From assembly GCF_020295405.1 (NCBI RefSeq), contig NZ_JADEYP010000012.1, forward strand, positions 45,562 to 109,561: DNA of 64,000 nt, written 5' to 3'. The notes under the pieces are model-generated. The model was not told the DNA's origin. It ran no database searches and was given only the letters and a program-made list of their open reading frames with translations. Positions 46,668 to 55,830 of this stretch are shown here, in pieces. Positions within the stretch are counted from its first letter, which is position 1, and every line of letters starts with the position of its first letter. The translations under genes were made by a program, and so were the position numbers. This DNA comes from Sphingobacterium bovistauri. Lineage in GTDB: Bacteria; Bacteroidota; Bacteroidia; Sphingobacteriales; Sphingobacteriaceae.

Positions 46668-48242
46668 TTAATATTTTGAAGCTAATTCTTTAGCTACTTT
46701 TTCTAATACGTCTGTTAAATCATCTGAGAATTTACCAGCTTTTAACGCTGACAATACTTCTGGATGACGTTGCTCTAATTGCGTCAAGTATTCTTCTTCG
46801 AATTGACGTACCTTGTTCACAGGAACACTACGCAACAATCCTTTTGTACCTGCATAGATGATAGCAGTTTGCTTTTCAACTGATACTGGTGAGAATTGAC
46901 CTTGTTTTAAGATCTCCACGTTACGGATACCTTTATCTAATACCGATTTAGTAGCCGCATCCAAATCCGAACCGAATTTAGCGAATGCTTCTAACTCACG
47001 GAATTGAGCTTGATCTAACTTCAATGTACCAGATACTTTCTTCATAGACTTAATCTGCGCATTACCACCTACACGTGATACCGAGATACCTACGTTGATC
47101 GCTGGACGAATACCTGCGTTGAATAAGTTAGACTCTAAGAAGATCTGACCATCAGTGATTGAGATTACGTTAGTAGGGATATATGCTGATACGTCACCTG
47201 CTTGTGTCTCGATGATAGGAAGAGCTGTCAATGAACCACCACCTTTTACTAAGTGCTTGATAGACTCAGGAAGGTCATTCATACTACGAGCGATATCATC
47301 CGAAGAGTTGATTTTCGCTGCACGCTCTAATAAACGAGAGTGAAGGTAGAATACATCACCTGGATACGCTTCACGACCTGGAGGACGTTTTAATAACAAT
47401 GAAACCTCACGGTAAGCTACTGCTTGTTTTGACAAATCATCATATACGATCAATGCTGGACGACCTGTATCACGGAAAAATTCACCGATAGCAGCACCCG
47501 CCATTGGCGCGTAGAATTGAAGTGGAGCAGGATCAGCAGCAGAAGCAGCTACTACAACTGTGTAAGCCATAGCACCTTTTTCTTCTAGTACACGTACAAT
47601 ATTAGCTACTGTAGAGTTCTTTTGACCAACTGCAACATATATACAGAATACTGGTTGACCAGCATCGTAAAATTCTTTTTGGTTAATGATAGTATCGATA
47701 CATACCGCTGTTTTACCAGTTTGACGGTCACCGATTACTAACTCACGCTGACCACGACCTACAGGAATCATCGCATCGATAGCTTTGATACCAGTTTGTA
47801 ATGGCTCAGTTACTGGTTGACGGTAGATTACACCTGGCGCTTTACGCTCGATAGGCATTTCATATGTGTCACCAGCGATAGGTCCTTTACCATCAATTGG
47901 TTGACCCAATGTGTTTACTACACGACCAAGCATACCCTCACCTACTTTAATAGATGCGATACGATTTGTACGTTTTGTAGTATCTCCTTCTTTGATACCA
48001 TCTGAAGAACCCAAAAGTACAACACCAGCGTTGTCTTCCTCTAAGTTCAATACAATACCTTGTAATCCGTTTGAAAATTCAACTAACTCACCTAGTTGAA
48101 CTTTTGTTAAGCCGTAAACACGAGCAATACCGTCACCTACTGTTAGTACGGTACCAACTTCCTCTAATTCGGCTTCTGACTTAAAGCCTGACAATTGCTC
48201 TCTTAGAATTGCCGAAACCTCATCTGGTCTTACCTCTATCAT
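46668..48242 (-). CDS. atpA: ATP synthase F1 subunit alpha
   Basis: 524 residues. N-terminal beta-barrel, then P-loop GDRQTGKT (in [17 protein letters not shown]), the arginine-finger region ISVSRVGG, and the [23 protein letters not shown]-terminal segment. Non-catalytic nucleotide-binding subunit of F1. 52 bases after atpH, same strand. Confidence 0.98.
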   Translation of the reverse strand: MIEVRPDEVSAILREQLSGFKSEAELEEVGTVLTVGDGIARVYGLTKVQLGELVEFSNGLQGIVLNLEEDNAGVVLLGSSDGIKEGDTTKRTNRIASIKVGEGMLGRVVNTLGQPIDGKGPIAGDTYEMPIERKAPGVIYRQPVTEPLQTGIKAIDAMIPVGRGQRELVIGDRQTGKTAVCIDTIINQKEFYDAGQPVFCIYVAVGQKNSTVANIVRVLEEKGAMAYTVVVAASAADPAPLQFYAPMAGAAIGEFFRDTGRPALIVYDDLSKQAVAYREVSLLLKRPPGREAYPGDVFYLHSRLLERAAKINSSDDIARSMNDLPESIKHLVKGGGSLTALPIIETQAGDVSAYIPTNVISITDGQIFLESNLFNAGIRPAINVGISVSRVGGNAQIKSMKKVSGTLKLDQAQFRELEAFAKFGSDLDAATKSVLDKGIRNVEILKQGQFSPVSVEKQTAIIYAGTKGLLRSVPVNKVRQFEEEYLTQLEQRHPEVLSALKAGKFSDDLTDVLEKVAKELASKY

Positions 48243-48294
48243 TTTAATTTGTATAAGGGGTTTTAGATTCTATTACTTTACTACTTCAAGGTAA

Positions 48295-48840
48295 TTAAAC
48301 ACCTTGATTGATGAAATGTCTTTCTAATTTATTCAATTTTCCAGCAATACTTTCATCCAATTGCTTATCACCTACATTGATGATAAATCCACCAATTAAC
48401 GAAGCATCTACTTTATTAGTAAGGATAACACTCGCATTAATTTGCTGCGCAATTGTATTACCTAATGACTGAATATTAGCTGAAGACAATGGTTTAGCCG
48501 AAATTACTTCAGCCTTCACAATACCTTTCAATTCGTTGTATTCACGGATAAATTCAATAGCGGTAGCATAAACTAATTCACTACGACCTTTATTAACCAT
48601 GATATTAAAGAATGCAGAAACTTCTGTGCTTACTTTTCCTTCGAATAACGCTTTTAAGATATTTTGCTTCTTATCTGTTTTGATAATAGGATTTGCTAAT
48701 ACAGCCTGTAATTCCGAATTTGATTTGATTACTCTCGCAATCTCTTCCATTTCGATCTTTACTTGCTCTAATGTACCTTTCTCTTTTGCCAAATCTAAAA
48801 TAGACTTAGCGTATCTTGAAGCAACTTTAAATACTGACAT
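48295..48840 (-). CDS. atpH: ATP synthase F1 subunit delta
   Basis: 181 residues, OSCP/delta family: VASRYAKSILDLAKEKGTLEQV at the N-terminus and the C-terminal SLIGGFIINVGDKQLDESIAGKLNKLERHF block. Joins F1 to the peripheral stalk. 27 bases after atpF. Confidence 0.95.
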   Translation of the reverse strand: MSVFKVASRYAKSILDLAKEKGTLEQVKIEMEEIARVIKSNSELQAVLANPIIKTDKKQNILKALFEGKVSTEVSAFFNIMVNKGRSELVYATAIEFIREYNELKGIVKAEVISAKPLSSANIQSLGNTIAQQINASVILTNKVDASLIGGFIINVGDKQLDESIAGKLNKLERHFINQGV

Positions 48841-48867
48841 ATCTATGCTTTAAATTTGAATAACCAA

Positions 48868-49368
48868 TTAGTTCAATTTCACGTCTTTCAACAAGTCTGC
48901 TACTAAAGCTTCTTGTTTATTTTGGTCTTCAAATTCTTTTGTTAATACTTTACGTGCGATGTCTAATGACAATGCTGAAACTTGATTTTTAACTTCAGCT
49001 AATGCTTTTAATTTTTGATCTTCGATCTCACGTTTAGCATTCTCAATTAATTTCGCACCTTCAGTTTGCGCAGATTCTTTTGCTTCAGCAACGATTTTAT
49101 CTTTCAATTCTTTCGCTTCCTTTAAGATAACATCACGCTCTTCACGAGCTTCTTTTAATAACTGCTCATTTTCATTAGTCAAACGTGCCATTTCCAATTT
49201 CGCTTTTTCAGCAGAAGCTAAAGCATCAGAAATACCTTTTTCACGTTCTTCTAAAGCATTAATGATTGGTTTCCAAGCAAATTTTCCTAAGATAAAAATT
49301 ACAATCAATAAGATGATTAATTGCCAAAAGAACAAACCGTATGAGAACTGATTAATTAATGCGTCCAT
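48868..49368 (-). CDS. atpF: ATP synthase Fo subunit b
   Basis: 166 residues. One N-terminal membrane helix (GLFFWQLIILLIVIFILGKFAW) with the WKPI turn, then a long charged coiled coil (EEREKGISDALASAEKAKLEMARL...). Peripheral stalk dimer. Preceded by a 37-base hairpin after atpE. Confidence 0.95.
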   Translation of the reverse strand: MDALINQFSYGLFFWQLIILLIVIFILGKFAWKPIINALEEREKGISDALASAEKAKLEMARLTNENEQLLKEAREERDVILKEAKELKDKIVAEAKESAQTEGAKLIENAKREIEDQKLKALAEVKNQVSALSLDIARKVLTKEFEDQNKQEALVADLLKDVKLN

Positions 49369-49425
49369 TATATTTACTTATAAAATATGAATTTTTCTAT
49401 TTGTTGTCTTTAATTTTTTGTTTTT

Positions 49426-49462
49426 AAATAAGACTCACAACCAACCGTTGTAAGTCTTATTT
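49426..49462 (-). other. Strong stem-loop between atpE and atpF
   Basis: On the minus strand a 16-base-pair stem (AAATAAGACTTACAAC with its partner, one G-U pair) and loop GGTTG. It is followed by A-rich sequence, not T-run, so it is not an intrinsic terminator. Placed just 3' of the gene for the multi-copy c subunit. Confidence 0.7.
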
Positions 49463-49483
49463 ATTTTTTTTAATCAACTTGGA

Positions 49484-49678
49484 TTATGCACCTAAGATTA
49501 AAGCACCGAATGCTAAACCTTCTACTAATGCACCAATGATGATCATTGCAGTTTGAATTTTACCAGCTGCTTCAGGTTGACGAGCGATAGCTTCCATTGC
49601 TGAACCACCGATTTTACCTAGACCAATACCTGCACCGATTACGATTAAACCTGCACCTACTAAATTTGGAATTACCAT
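49484..49678 (-). CDS. atpE: ATP synthase Fo subunit c
   Basis: 64 residues, two hydrophobic helices joined by the polar loop ARQPE. Helix 1 is Gly-rich (GAGLIVIGAGIGLGKIGG). The ion-binding carboxylate is Glu in ALVEGLAFGALI of helix 2. No sodium-type Gln/Thr signature is obvious, so a proton ring is more likely. Somewhat shorter than the E. coli subunit (79). Confidence 0.95.
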   Translation of the reverse strand: MVIPNLVGAGLIVIGAGIGLGKIGGSAMEAIARQPEAAGKIQTAMIIIGALVEGLAFGALILGA

Positions 49679-49713
49679 GATTTTAATATATAAAATTTAA
49701 CAAAAAATTCTGA

Positions 49714-50796
49714 TTAATGATGTGCGTGCTCTTCAACAGCCATACCAATGAATAGTGATGACAACATTGTGAAGATAAACGCTTGCAAAAATGCAACTAA
49801 CAATTCTAAGAAGAATAAGATCAATGTCAATAACATTGACACACCAATACTACCTCCTACTGTTAATTGTTGTTGGAATAAATATACGATTGCAATCAAA
49901 CCCATTACTACGGAGTGACCTGCAGTGATGTTAGCGAAAAGACGCAACATCAATGAGAATGGTTTTGTAAACATACCTAACACCTCGATTGGCGCTAACA
50001 CAAATTTGAAAGGAACAGGTACACCTGGCATCCAGAAAATGTGTTTCCAGTAATCTTTATTAGCCTTAAAGTTCGTTATTAAGAACGTGAATAAAGCTAA
50101 ACATAATGTTACAGAGATATTACCAGTTACGTTGAAACCAATTGGAGTTAAACCCAATAAGTTTAACAAGAATATCAAGAAGAAAACTGACAATAAGTAA
50201 GGCATGAATTCTTTGTAACGGTGACCAATATTTGGAACCGCCATCTCATCACGCACATATAATACTAAAGGCTCTAATACACGACCAATACCTTTTGGCA
50301 AATTGTTCGAACCTTTTTTATAAGTCTTAGCTAATGAAATAAATCCTAAGAACAACAACAAAGCAGCTAACATTAGACCAGTAACGTTTTTAGTAATTGA
50401 AAAATCTAATGGTTTTGCATTTGTTGGGTGATGCTCTGCATCGTACGTAATTGTTCCAGCAGCATCTGTTTTATAGATTTTACCATGGTAATATTTATAA
50501 AATTGACCATCAACTTCTGTCAATCCGTCATTTTCTTTGAATTTACCTGAAGAAAAAACCTTCAAACCATTATCAATCAAAATAACAGGCAATGGAAAAC
50601 CTACATACTCTTCACCTTGTTTGTATAAAGTAAAATAATGATCATCTTCCAAGTGATGTTTGATATGGGCATTGATCTCTTCCGCTTGAGACTTAGGACC
50701 GTCTCCATGCGCCTCTTCTGCGGCTACTGAAGTAAAAGGATTGGCAGCAAATAAAATTACTGTTAGAAATAAAAGTGCTCTTTTAAGATTCACCAT
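49714..50796 (-). CDS. atpB: ATP synthase Fo subunit a
   Basis: 360 residues, the long Bacteroidota form. It has an N-terminal signal-like helix and an about 120-residue extracytoplasmic extension (HIKHHLEDDHYFTLYKQGEEYVGFPLPV) before the conserved membrane core. The essential half-channel helices are seen in LLSVFFLIFLLNLLGLTP, FTKPFSLMLRLFANITAGH (conserved Arg) and the C-terminal LLVAFLQAFIFTMLSSLFIGMAVEEH. Confidence 0.95.
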   Translation of the reverse strand: MVNLKRALLFLTVILFAANPFTSVAAEEAHGDGPKSQAEEINAHIKHHLEDDHYFTLYKQGEEYVGFPLPVILIDNGLKVFSSGKFKENDGLTEVDGQFYKYYHGKIYKTDAAGTITYDAEHHPTNAKPLDFSITKNVTGLMLAALLLFLGFISLAKTYKKGSNNLPKGIGRVLEPLVLYVRDEMAVPNIGHRYKEFMPYLLSVFFLIFLLNLLGLTPIGFNVTGNISVTLCLALFTFLITNFKANKDYWKHIFWMPGVPVPFKFVLAPIEVLGMFTKPFSLMLRLFANITAGHSVVMGLIAIVYLFQQQLTVGGSIGVSMLLTLILFFLELLVAFLQAFIFTMLSSLFIGMAVEEHAHH

Positions 50797-50830
50797 TTTA
50801 GATTACTGTTGAATAATGAAAAATTTTGTG

Positions 50831-50838
50831 CAAAAATA
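50831..50838 (-). promoter_or_regulatory. Candidate internal -7 element before atpB
   Basis: Minus strand TATTTTTG, matches TAnnTTTG, predicted start about 28 bases before atpB. The 93-base gap between the AtpI-like gene and atpB is the widest at the 5' end of the operon, allowing a second promoter here. Confidence 0.4.
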
Positions 50839-50889
50839 CAACTTTATTTGGCATATAATATGTTTTGTGGAAACTTTTTTACAAAAAGT

Positions 50890-51288
50890 TTATCCCTCAT
50901 TATTTTCCTGATTAAGAGCCTTGAAGGCTACAAAAACGTCAAAAACAAGGAATAAGAAAAACATCACTAAAAAATTATATTCGATAAAGTCATTTTCAAA
51001 TTTATTTAAGCCATTTTTGATATAAATATAACTACCAATAGCATTAAGAGTCATTAACGCTAAAAAGATAAAACCTAAATTTTTGGGCATTGCATACTGC
51101 GCCATCAATGTCAAGATTACTATAAATAAAGATATCCCAACACCAAAAGTATACATCCCCAGCAGTGTATAATCAGTTTGATCCCAAAAATAATCGACCT
51201 GTAAACCTTTTAGCACTAGAAGATGCGCAAAGTAAGCTGCTACTCCTACAACGAGTAACATAATAACATATTTTAGATAATTAATCAT
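50890..51288 (-). CDS. AtpI-like four-helix membrane protein of the ATP synthase operon
   Basis: 132 residues with four membrane helices (about 5-27, 43-65, 70-90, 104-125). No family motif is certain, but its place between the AtpZ gene (8-base overlap) and atpB is where ATP synthase assembly protein AtpI usually sits. Functional equivalence is inferred from position and topology only. Confidence 0.65.
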   Translation of the reverse strand: MINYLKYVIMLLVVGVAAYFAHLLVLKGLQVDYFWDQTDYTLLGMYTFGVGISLFIVILTLMAQYAMPKNLGFIFLALMTLNAIGSYIYIKNGLNKFENDFIEYNFLVMFFLFLVFDVFVAFKALNQENNEG

Positions 51289-51508
51289 TTTTACTTATTC
51301 GATTCGCTTGTTTAATAAATTGATATAACGAAGCTACAACACCGAGCATGGTTAAACCTTTCGTCCACCACCCACCTTCTACATTATATTTTCCGTCCAA
51401 CCATTCTCCCAAAAGATAAAACACATAAATAGTTGCTCCCATCTGAAAAGGCATAGATGTAAACACTAACCACTTATTGAGTTTCGAATCTTTCTTCTTA
51501 TTTGTCAA
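51281..51508 (-). CDS. AtpZ/AtpI family protein
   Basis: 75 residues, two membrane helices (WLVFTSMPFQMGATIYVFYLLGEWLD and TKGLTMLGVVASLYQFIKQ) with the LGEWLDGKYN turn seen in AtpZ-type proteins. First gene of the ATP synthase operon, overlapping the next gene by 8 bases. Family members assist c-ring assembly or Mg2+/Ca2+ handling. Confidence 0.85.
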   Translation of the reverse strand: MTNKKKDSKLNKWLVFTSMPFQMGATIYVFYLLGEWLDGKYNVEGGWWTKGLTMLGVVASLYQFIKQANRISKND

Positions 51509-51528
51509 AACTAGTCAATTTACTTCGA

Positions 51529-51536
51529 CAAAGATA
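51529..51536 (-). promoter_or_regulatory. -7 element of the ATP synthase operon
   Basis: Minus strand TATCTTTG, exact consensus, giving a predicted leader of about 14 bases to ATG 51508. No TTTG at standard distance. Confidence 0.55.
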
Positions 51537-51566
51537 TTATAATATAGCCTTATCACATAGATAATG

Positions 51567-53780
51567 CTAAATTTTAGTTTCTAACACTTTTTGACCAATC
51601 TTAATTTCAGGATAAGAGTAGTCATCACCCAAGATAATCTTGATTTGAGATGAAGATTGTCCCTCATTCGCTCGCAATACATCAAGTATTTTATCAAGCT
51701 TTTTGAGATCAATCAATTCTTCCGCTTCGATTTCAGTCCCTACATAATGAATTAAGTGTCCATAAACCGTCCCTTCTACCATACCTCTCTTTACAGCGAT
51801 CTTCGCGATATCCATTCCATCTTGGTACATATCCAAGGTAATTTGCTTAGTGTCCTTATCCTCTTGCGGCTCTTCATCTGCAACTTTCACAGACTCGTCC
51901 TTCACTACATTCATTTTCAAAGACAAATCATCCAAAATTTGTTCTTTTGTCAACGCTTCAGCGATGGTCAAACAATGTTTTAAAATCTCATATTTACGTT
52001 TGAAATCCAGCAACAATACTTTTACCTCTTGAATATATTTCTTTGTTCGTTTACGAATACTCCAATCTTCGATATGCTTTTCGGTAGCCTTCAACAGATC
52101 TTCCTCCATTTTTGGCAAAAACCAAGCTACAGCAGAAGTCGTACGTTCACATATTTTGTGATAATCCAAAGAATCTTTATCTATCAACATTTGATGTAAT
52201 TGCTGCATAAATTTATGCGCTACTTTCTCTTGCGTTTTTATAGACTGCTGCAACAAATAGAAAAAAGACACAACGCCTTCTTTATTGTCAATATTACGAT
52301 CAGTTAGACTTTGTTCCAATTCCGTAACGGCTTCCGTCAGACTTGTCCAACGAAAACTTTGCAATAGAATTTGTCCTAAGTAGGCGCGTTGACTATTCTT
52401 TAATATTTCATCCACCTCATCTTCCTTTACTAATTGCTTCATAAAATCAACGACTTGAAAATCCGTCCGAATCGCATGAGAAGCAATTTTGGAGCGCAAA
52501 ACCAAACCTTCTAATCCCGTCAGCCTACTTAATGCCACATACACTTGTCCAGCCGCAAAAGATGTACCCGCGTCAATAATAGCCTTTTCAAAAGTCAAGC
52601 CCTGACTTTTATGAATTGTAATAGCCCAAGCCAGGCGGAGTGGAAACTGAGAGAATGTACCCAATACTTCTTCCTCAATTTTATCTTCGCCTTTATTGTA
52701 CTTGTATTTAATATTTTCCCATGTCTCACGACGCACCACTACATCTTCCGAACCATCTTTAAAACCAACCAACACCTGATGCTTATCTAGGTTTAGCTCT
52801 TTTACTACACCAATTTTTCCATTAAAATATTTACGATCTTCACCCGTGTCATTTTTAATAAACATCACCTGAGCGTCAATCTTTAATGTCAGAGTTTCTT
52901 CCGTCGGATAAGTTCCTTGTTGAAAATCATCTTTAACGACCGCTTTCATATTGTGCATTTTCCCCGAAAGCTTCATCAATTCTTCTTGATTAATCTGGTC
53001 AGCTAAACGATTATGTGAAGTCAACGTAATGTATTGTTCAGTTTTTTCAGGAACAAAATCAATTTTATAATGTCCATTTAATTCCTCTAAATCCTGCTGT
53101 TCAAATTCATTATTCCGTATATTATTAAGTATAGAAATGAATTTATTGTCACTCTGTCTATATATATGCTGAAGTTCCAGTTTAATAAGTGGTGTCGAGC
53201 GTAATACCTTAGCATTGAAGAAAAAAGGACTGCTGTAATGATCACGTAATATCTGCCATTCATGATCTTTGACAACTGGTGGCAACTGATATAAATCTCC
53301 AATAAACAATACTTGCACTCCACCGAAAGGACGCATATCTCGACGAACAGATTTCAAGATTACATCAATCGCATCCAATGTATCTGCTCGTACCATCGAT
53401 ACCTCATCAATCACCAACATTTCCAACTCTTGCAATATTGCTCGGCGCTGTTTAGTCAGTTTTATCGTTGAAAATAGACGATTTTTATTATAGATATTAT
53501 TATCCTGCTCATCCCATTTCAGCTCGTAATCCTCAACGAAAGTTCCAAATGGCAACCAAAACAACGCGTGAAGAGTAGTTCCCCCAGCATTCATAGCCGC
53601 TACACCTGTCGGAGCAGTGATAGCCATTTTTTTATAACAATTTTCACGAATGTATTTAAGAAAAGTCGTTTTACCTGTACCCGCCTTTCCTGTCAGAAAA
53701 AGGTTCTGATTGGTTTGATTAACAAATGCTACAGCCTTTTTAAAAATAAGATTATTTGCGTCGATCTTTTGTTCCTTCAT
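51567..53780 (-). CDS. Pif1/RecD-like superfamily 1 DNA helicase with C-terminal HTH domain
   Basis: 737 residues. Motif I GKAGTGKTTFL; Ia APTGVAAMNAGGTTLHALF; motif II MLVIDEVSMVRAD; motif III FIGDLYQLPPVV; late motifs LAWAITIHKSQGLTFEKAIID and GQVYVALSRLTGLEGLVL. The C-terminal about 100 residues carry a helix-turn-helix (GMDIAKIAVKRGMVEGTVYGHLIHYV), as in many Bacteroidota Pif1-like proteins. ATP-driven 5'-3' DNA unwinding expected. Monocistronic. Confidence 0.92.
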   Translation of the reverse strand: MKEQKIDANNLIFKKAVAFVNQTNQNLFLTGKAGTGKTTFLKYIRENCYKKMAITAPTGVAAMNAGGTTLHALFWLPFGTFVEDYELKWDEQDNNIYNKNRLFSTIKLTKQRRAILQELEMLVIDEVSMVRADTLDAIDVILKSVRRDMRPFGGVQVLFIGDLYQLPPVVKDHEWQILRDHYSSPFFFNAKVLRSTPLIKLELQHIYRQSDNKFISILNNIRNNEFEQQDLEELNGHYKIDFVPEKTEQYITLTSHNRLADQINQEELMKLSGKMHNMKAVVKDDFQQGTYPTEETLTLKIDAQVMFIKNDTGEDRKYFNGKIGVVKELNLDKHQVLVGFKDGSEDVVVRRETWENIKYKYNKGEDKIEEEVLGTFSQFPLRLAWAITIHKSQGLTFEKAIIDAGTSFAAGQVYVALSRLTGLEGLVLRSKIASHAIRTDFQVVDFMKQLVKEDEVDEILKNSQRAYLGQILLQSFRWTSLTEAVTELEQSLTDRNIDNKEGVVSFFYLLQQSIKTQEKVAHKFMQQLHQMLIDKDSLDYHKICERTTSAVAWFLPKMEEDLLKATEKHIEDWSIRKRTKKYIQEVKVLLLDFKRKYEILKHCLTIAEALTKEQILDDLSLKMNVVKDESVKVADEEPQEDKDTKQITLDMYQDGMDIAKIAVKRGMVEGTVYGHLIHYVGTEIEAEELIDLKKLDKILDVLRANEGQSSSQIKIILGDDYSYPEIKIGQKVLETKI

Positions 53781-53788
53781 ATCTACTA

Positions 53789-53796
53789 CAAAGGTA
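53789..53796 (-). promoter_or_regulatory. -7 element of the helicase gene
   Basis: Minus strand TACCTTTG, 8 bases before ATG 53780; with the rnpB ruler the leader is only about 2 bases. Confidence 0.5.
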
Positions 53797-53907
53797 CACT
53801 AATGTCTAAGAAGTAAGTATTTCTATATTAATTTTTAGATTTTTGAAAAATTTTATTGATATTAGATATTTAGAAATTTATATTTAAACTAATTAATTTA
53901 TCATACT

Positions 53908-54414
53908 ATGGCATATGTTGATAAGGGTGAGTTATTCAACCAAACTCAAGAGAAACTAGAAGGCTTAGGTTTTTCAATTGAAAACATCGATCAATCAAGG
54001 CCTTGGGGTGGATTTTTTGTAATTGATGAAAATCAAGCACAAAATTTTGCCAATGAATTTTTCGATGGATTAGACACACAAGAGCTAAAAATTTCAGGAA
54101 AATTGAGTCCTAAAATTCTTATAGTAGGCCCCAACAAACGCTTATCATGGCAATACCACCACCGTCGTGCAGAGATTTGGAGAGTAATTCGTGGAGAGGT
54201 AGGTGTCGTAACTAGTCCTGATGATGATGAGCATGAATTAAAAATTTTAAAAGAAGGAGAATTTATCCGCTTACCACAAGGCGAACGCCATCGATTAGTC
54301 GGATTGGCCGAGTACGGTGTAATTGCTGAAATTTGGCAACATACAGATTCCAGCAACCCTTCGGATGAAGAAGATATCGTTCGTGTGCAGGATGACTTTG
54401 GAAGATCAATTTAA
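53908..54414 (+). CDS. Cupin protein of the mannose-6-phosphate isomerase type II / phosphoheptose-isomerase-like family
   Basis: 168 residues, single cupin. The metal site is visible: SWQYHHRRAEIWRVIRGEVGVV (motif 1 His, Glu) and RLPQGERHRL (motif 2 His). The N-terminal RPWGGFFVIDE is typical of the ManC/Man-6-P isomerase C-terminal cupin stand-alone proteins. Probably a sugar-phosphate isomerase; reaction not proven. Monocistronic. Confidence 0.8.
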   Translation: MAYVDKGELFNQTQEKLEGLGFSIENIDQSRPWGGFFVIDENQAQNFANEFFDGLDTQELKISGKLSPKILIVGPNKRLSWQYHHRRAEIWRVIRGEVGVVTSPDDDEHELKILKEGEFIRLPQGERHRLVGLAEYGVIAEIWQHTDSSNPSDEEDIVRVQDDFGRSI

Positions 54415-54430
54415 CAAAATGTTTAGTGCA

Positions 54431-54472
54431 AAAAGAAAAACCGAGAATTTAACATTCTCGGTTTTTCTTTTT
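54431..54472. terminator. Bidirectional terminator
   Basis: Stem AAAAAGAAAAACCGAGAAT with complement, loop TTAAC. Ends the cupin gene and the convergent NamZ gene. Confidence 0.93.
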
Positions 54473-54480
54473 GAATCCAA

Positions 54481-55683
54481 TTAAGGATAAAGTAAATACC
54501 TCTCCCTCATCTTCTTGTATCTATTGACACCAAGTTTCCAAGTCTCTCTAATTTTTTCTTCACTCCACCCACTTTCTATTTGTTTCTTAAATTCTCCATC
54601 CCCTATTAGGTAATCAATATTCCCAACTTGTCTACTAATACTTCTATCAAAAAACTTATCCTTATTCGGGTGATTCTTATACAACTCTATTATCCAGGAA
54701 AGATTTAACTTTTTGCTTTTAACCAATTTTTCCAAATCATAATTGCGCAAATCTAAACCATAGCATACTTTGTCTTGAAATACAGGGTCTTCGGCCATCC
54801 CTGGCTTGCTAATAGGGGTAAAACTAAATGAATATTTCCCCTTCAACATAGGCCCTCCAATAATCGTAAATGGATAATCTGTACCTCGTCCATGATTTAA
54901 GGCTACACCTTCGAACAAACAAGTAGAAGGATATAATAAAATACTTTGTGCTGAATTCAAATTTGGCGATGGGTTTACAGGTAATTTATAAAGCATATTG
55001 TGCTTATATCCTTCCATTTTAACCACTTCCAAATCACATTTAATTTTATTTGCCATCCACCCCTCACCATTGACCATCAATGCGAATTCACCTAACGTCA
55101 ATCCATGTACTACAGGAATAGGGAATTGACCTATACCGGATTTGTGCTTCATATCCAAAATAGGACCGTCAATGAAATAACCATTTGGATTTGGACGATC
55201 TAAGATCATAACAGGCTTACCATTCTCAGCACAAGCCTCCATCACATCGCGCATCGTATTCATAATAGTATAAAAACGGCAACCTACATCTTGAATATCA
55301 AACATCACCAGATCTACATCTTTGAGATCCTCTTCGCTGGGTTTTTTCTTACTGCCGTATAGTGAAACTATCTTTAATCCTGTCTGAACATCCATTTCGT
55401 CATTGACTGTAGTTCCATTGCTTGCATCACCTCTAAAACCATGCTCAGGACCGAAAACTTTCACAATATTGACACCTCTTTTTTGTAAACTGTCGACTAA
55501 GTGCGATTTACCAAGTATGGTAGTTTGATTCGCAACGATCGCGACACGTTTTCCTTGCAGCTTAGGCAAATAATATGAAATACGTTCTGCAGCTGTTTTT
55601 ATTTTGTCATTATCATACTTTATTTGAGCAAATAAACTTGTTATTAACACAAACTGAAATAGTGCTATTAGGATCATCTTCAT
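54481..55683 (-). CDS. namZ: DUF1343 exo-beta-N-acetylmuramidase (NamZ-type)
   Basis: 400 residues with a Sec signal peptide (LIALFQFVLITSLFAQ). DUF1343 hallmarks: RVAIVANQTTILGKSHLVD, VKVFGPEHGFRGDASNG, VDLVMFDIQDVGCRFYT, MILDRPNPNG, and ALNHGRGTDYPFTIIGGP. NamZ (Bacillus) releases N-acetylmuramic acid from the non-reducing end of peptidoglycan fragments. Exported here, so likely periplasmic wall recycling. No mur recycling partner is adjacent. Confidence 0.87.
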   Translation of the reverse strand: MKMILIALFQFVLITSLFAQIKYDNDKIKTAAERISYYLPKLQGKRVAIVANQTTILGKSHLVDSLQKRGVNIVKVFGPEHGFRGDASNGTTVNDEMDVQTGLKIVSLYGSKKKPSEEDLKDVDLVMFDIQDVGCRFYTIMNTMRDVMEACAENGKPVMILDRPNPNGYFIDGPILDMKHKSGIGQFPIPVVHGLTLGEFALMVNGEGWMANKIKCDLEVVKMEGYKHNMLYKLPVNPSPNLNSAQSILLYPSTCLFEGVALNHGRGTDYPFTIIGGPMLKGKYSFSFTPISKPGMAEDPVFQDKVCYGLDLRNYDLEKLVKSKKLNLSWIIELYKNHPNKDKFFDRSISRQVGNIDYLIGDGEFKKQIESGWSEEKIRETWKLGVNRYKKMRERYLLYP

Positions 55684-55798
55684 AAGAGAATTTTTAATTG
55701 ATTAAACATTAAAGATAATAACATTTATCAAAATGTATTAACAATGTTAGATCAACTTTTAACTAATCAAAATCTTACTTATATCAGTGTTTTTTTTA

Positions 55799-55806
55799 TA
55801 TTTTTG
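55799..55806 (+). promoter_or_regulatory. Candidate -7 element of parE
   Basis: TATTTTTG, 24 bases before ATG 55831; predicted leader about 18 bases. The surroundings are T-rich, so chance match is possible. Confidence 0.4.
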
Positions 55807-55830
55807 TTTCAAAATTTTTAGAAAGAGACC

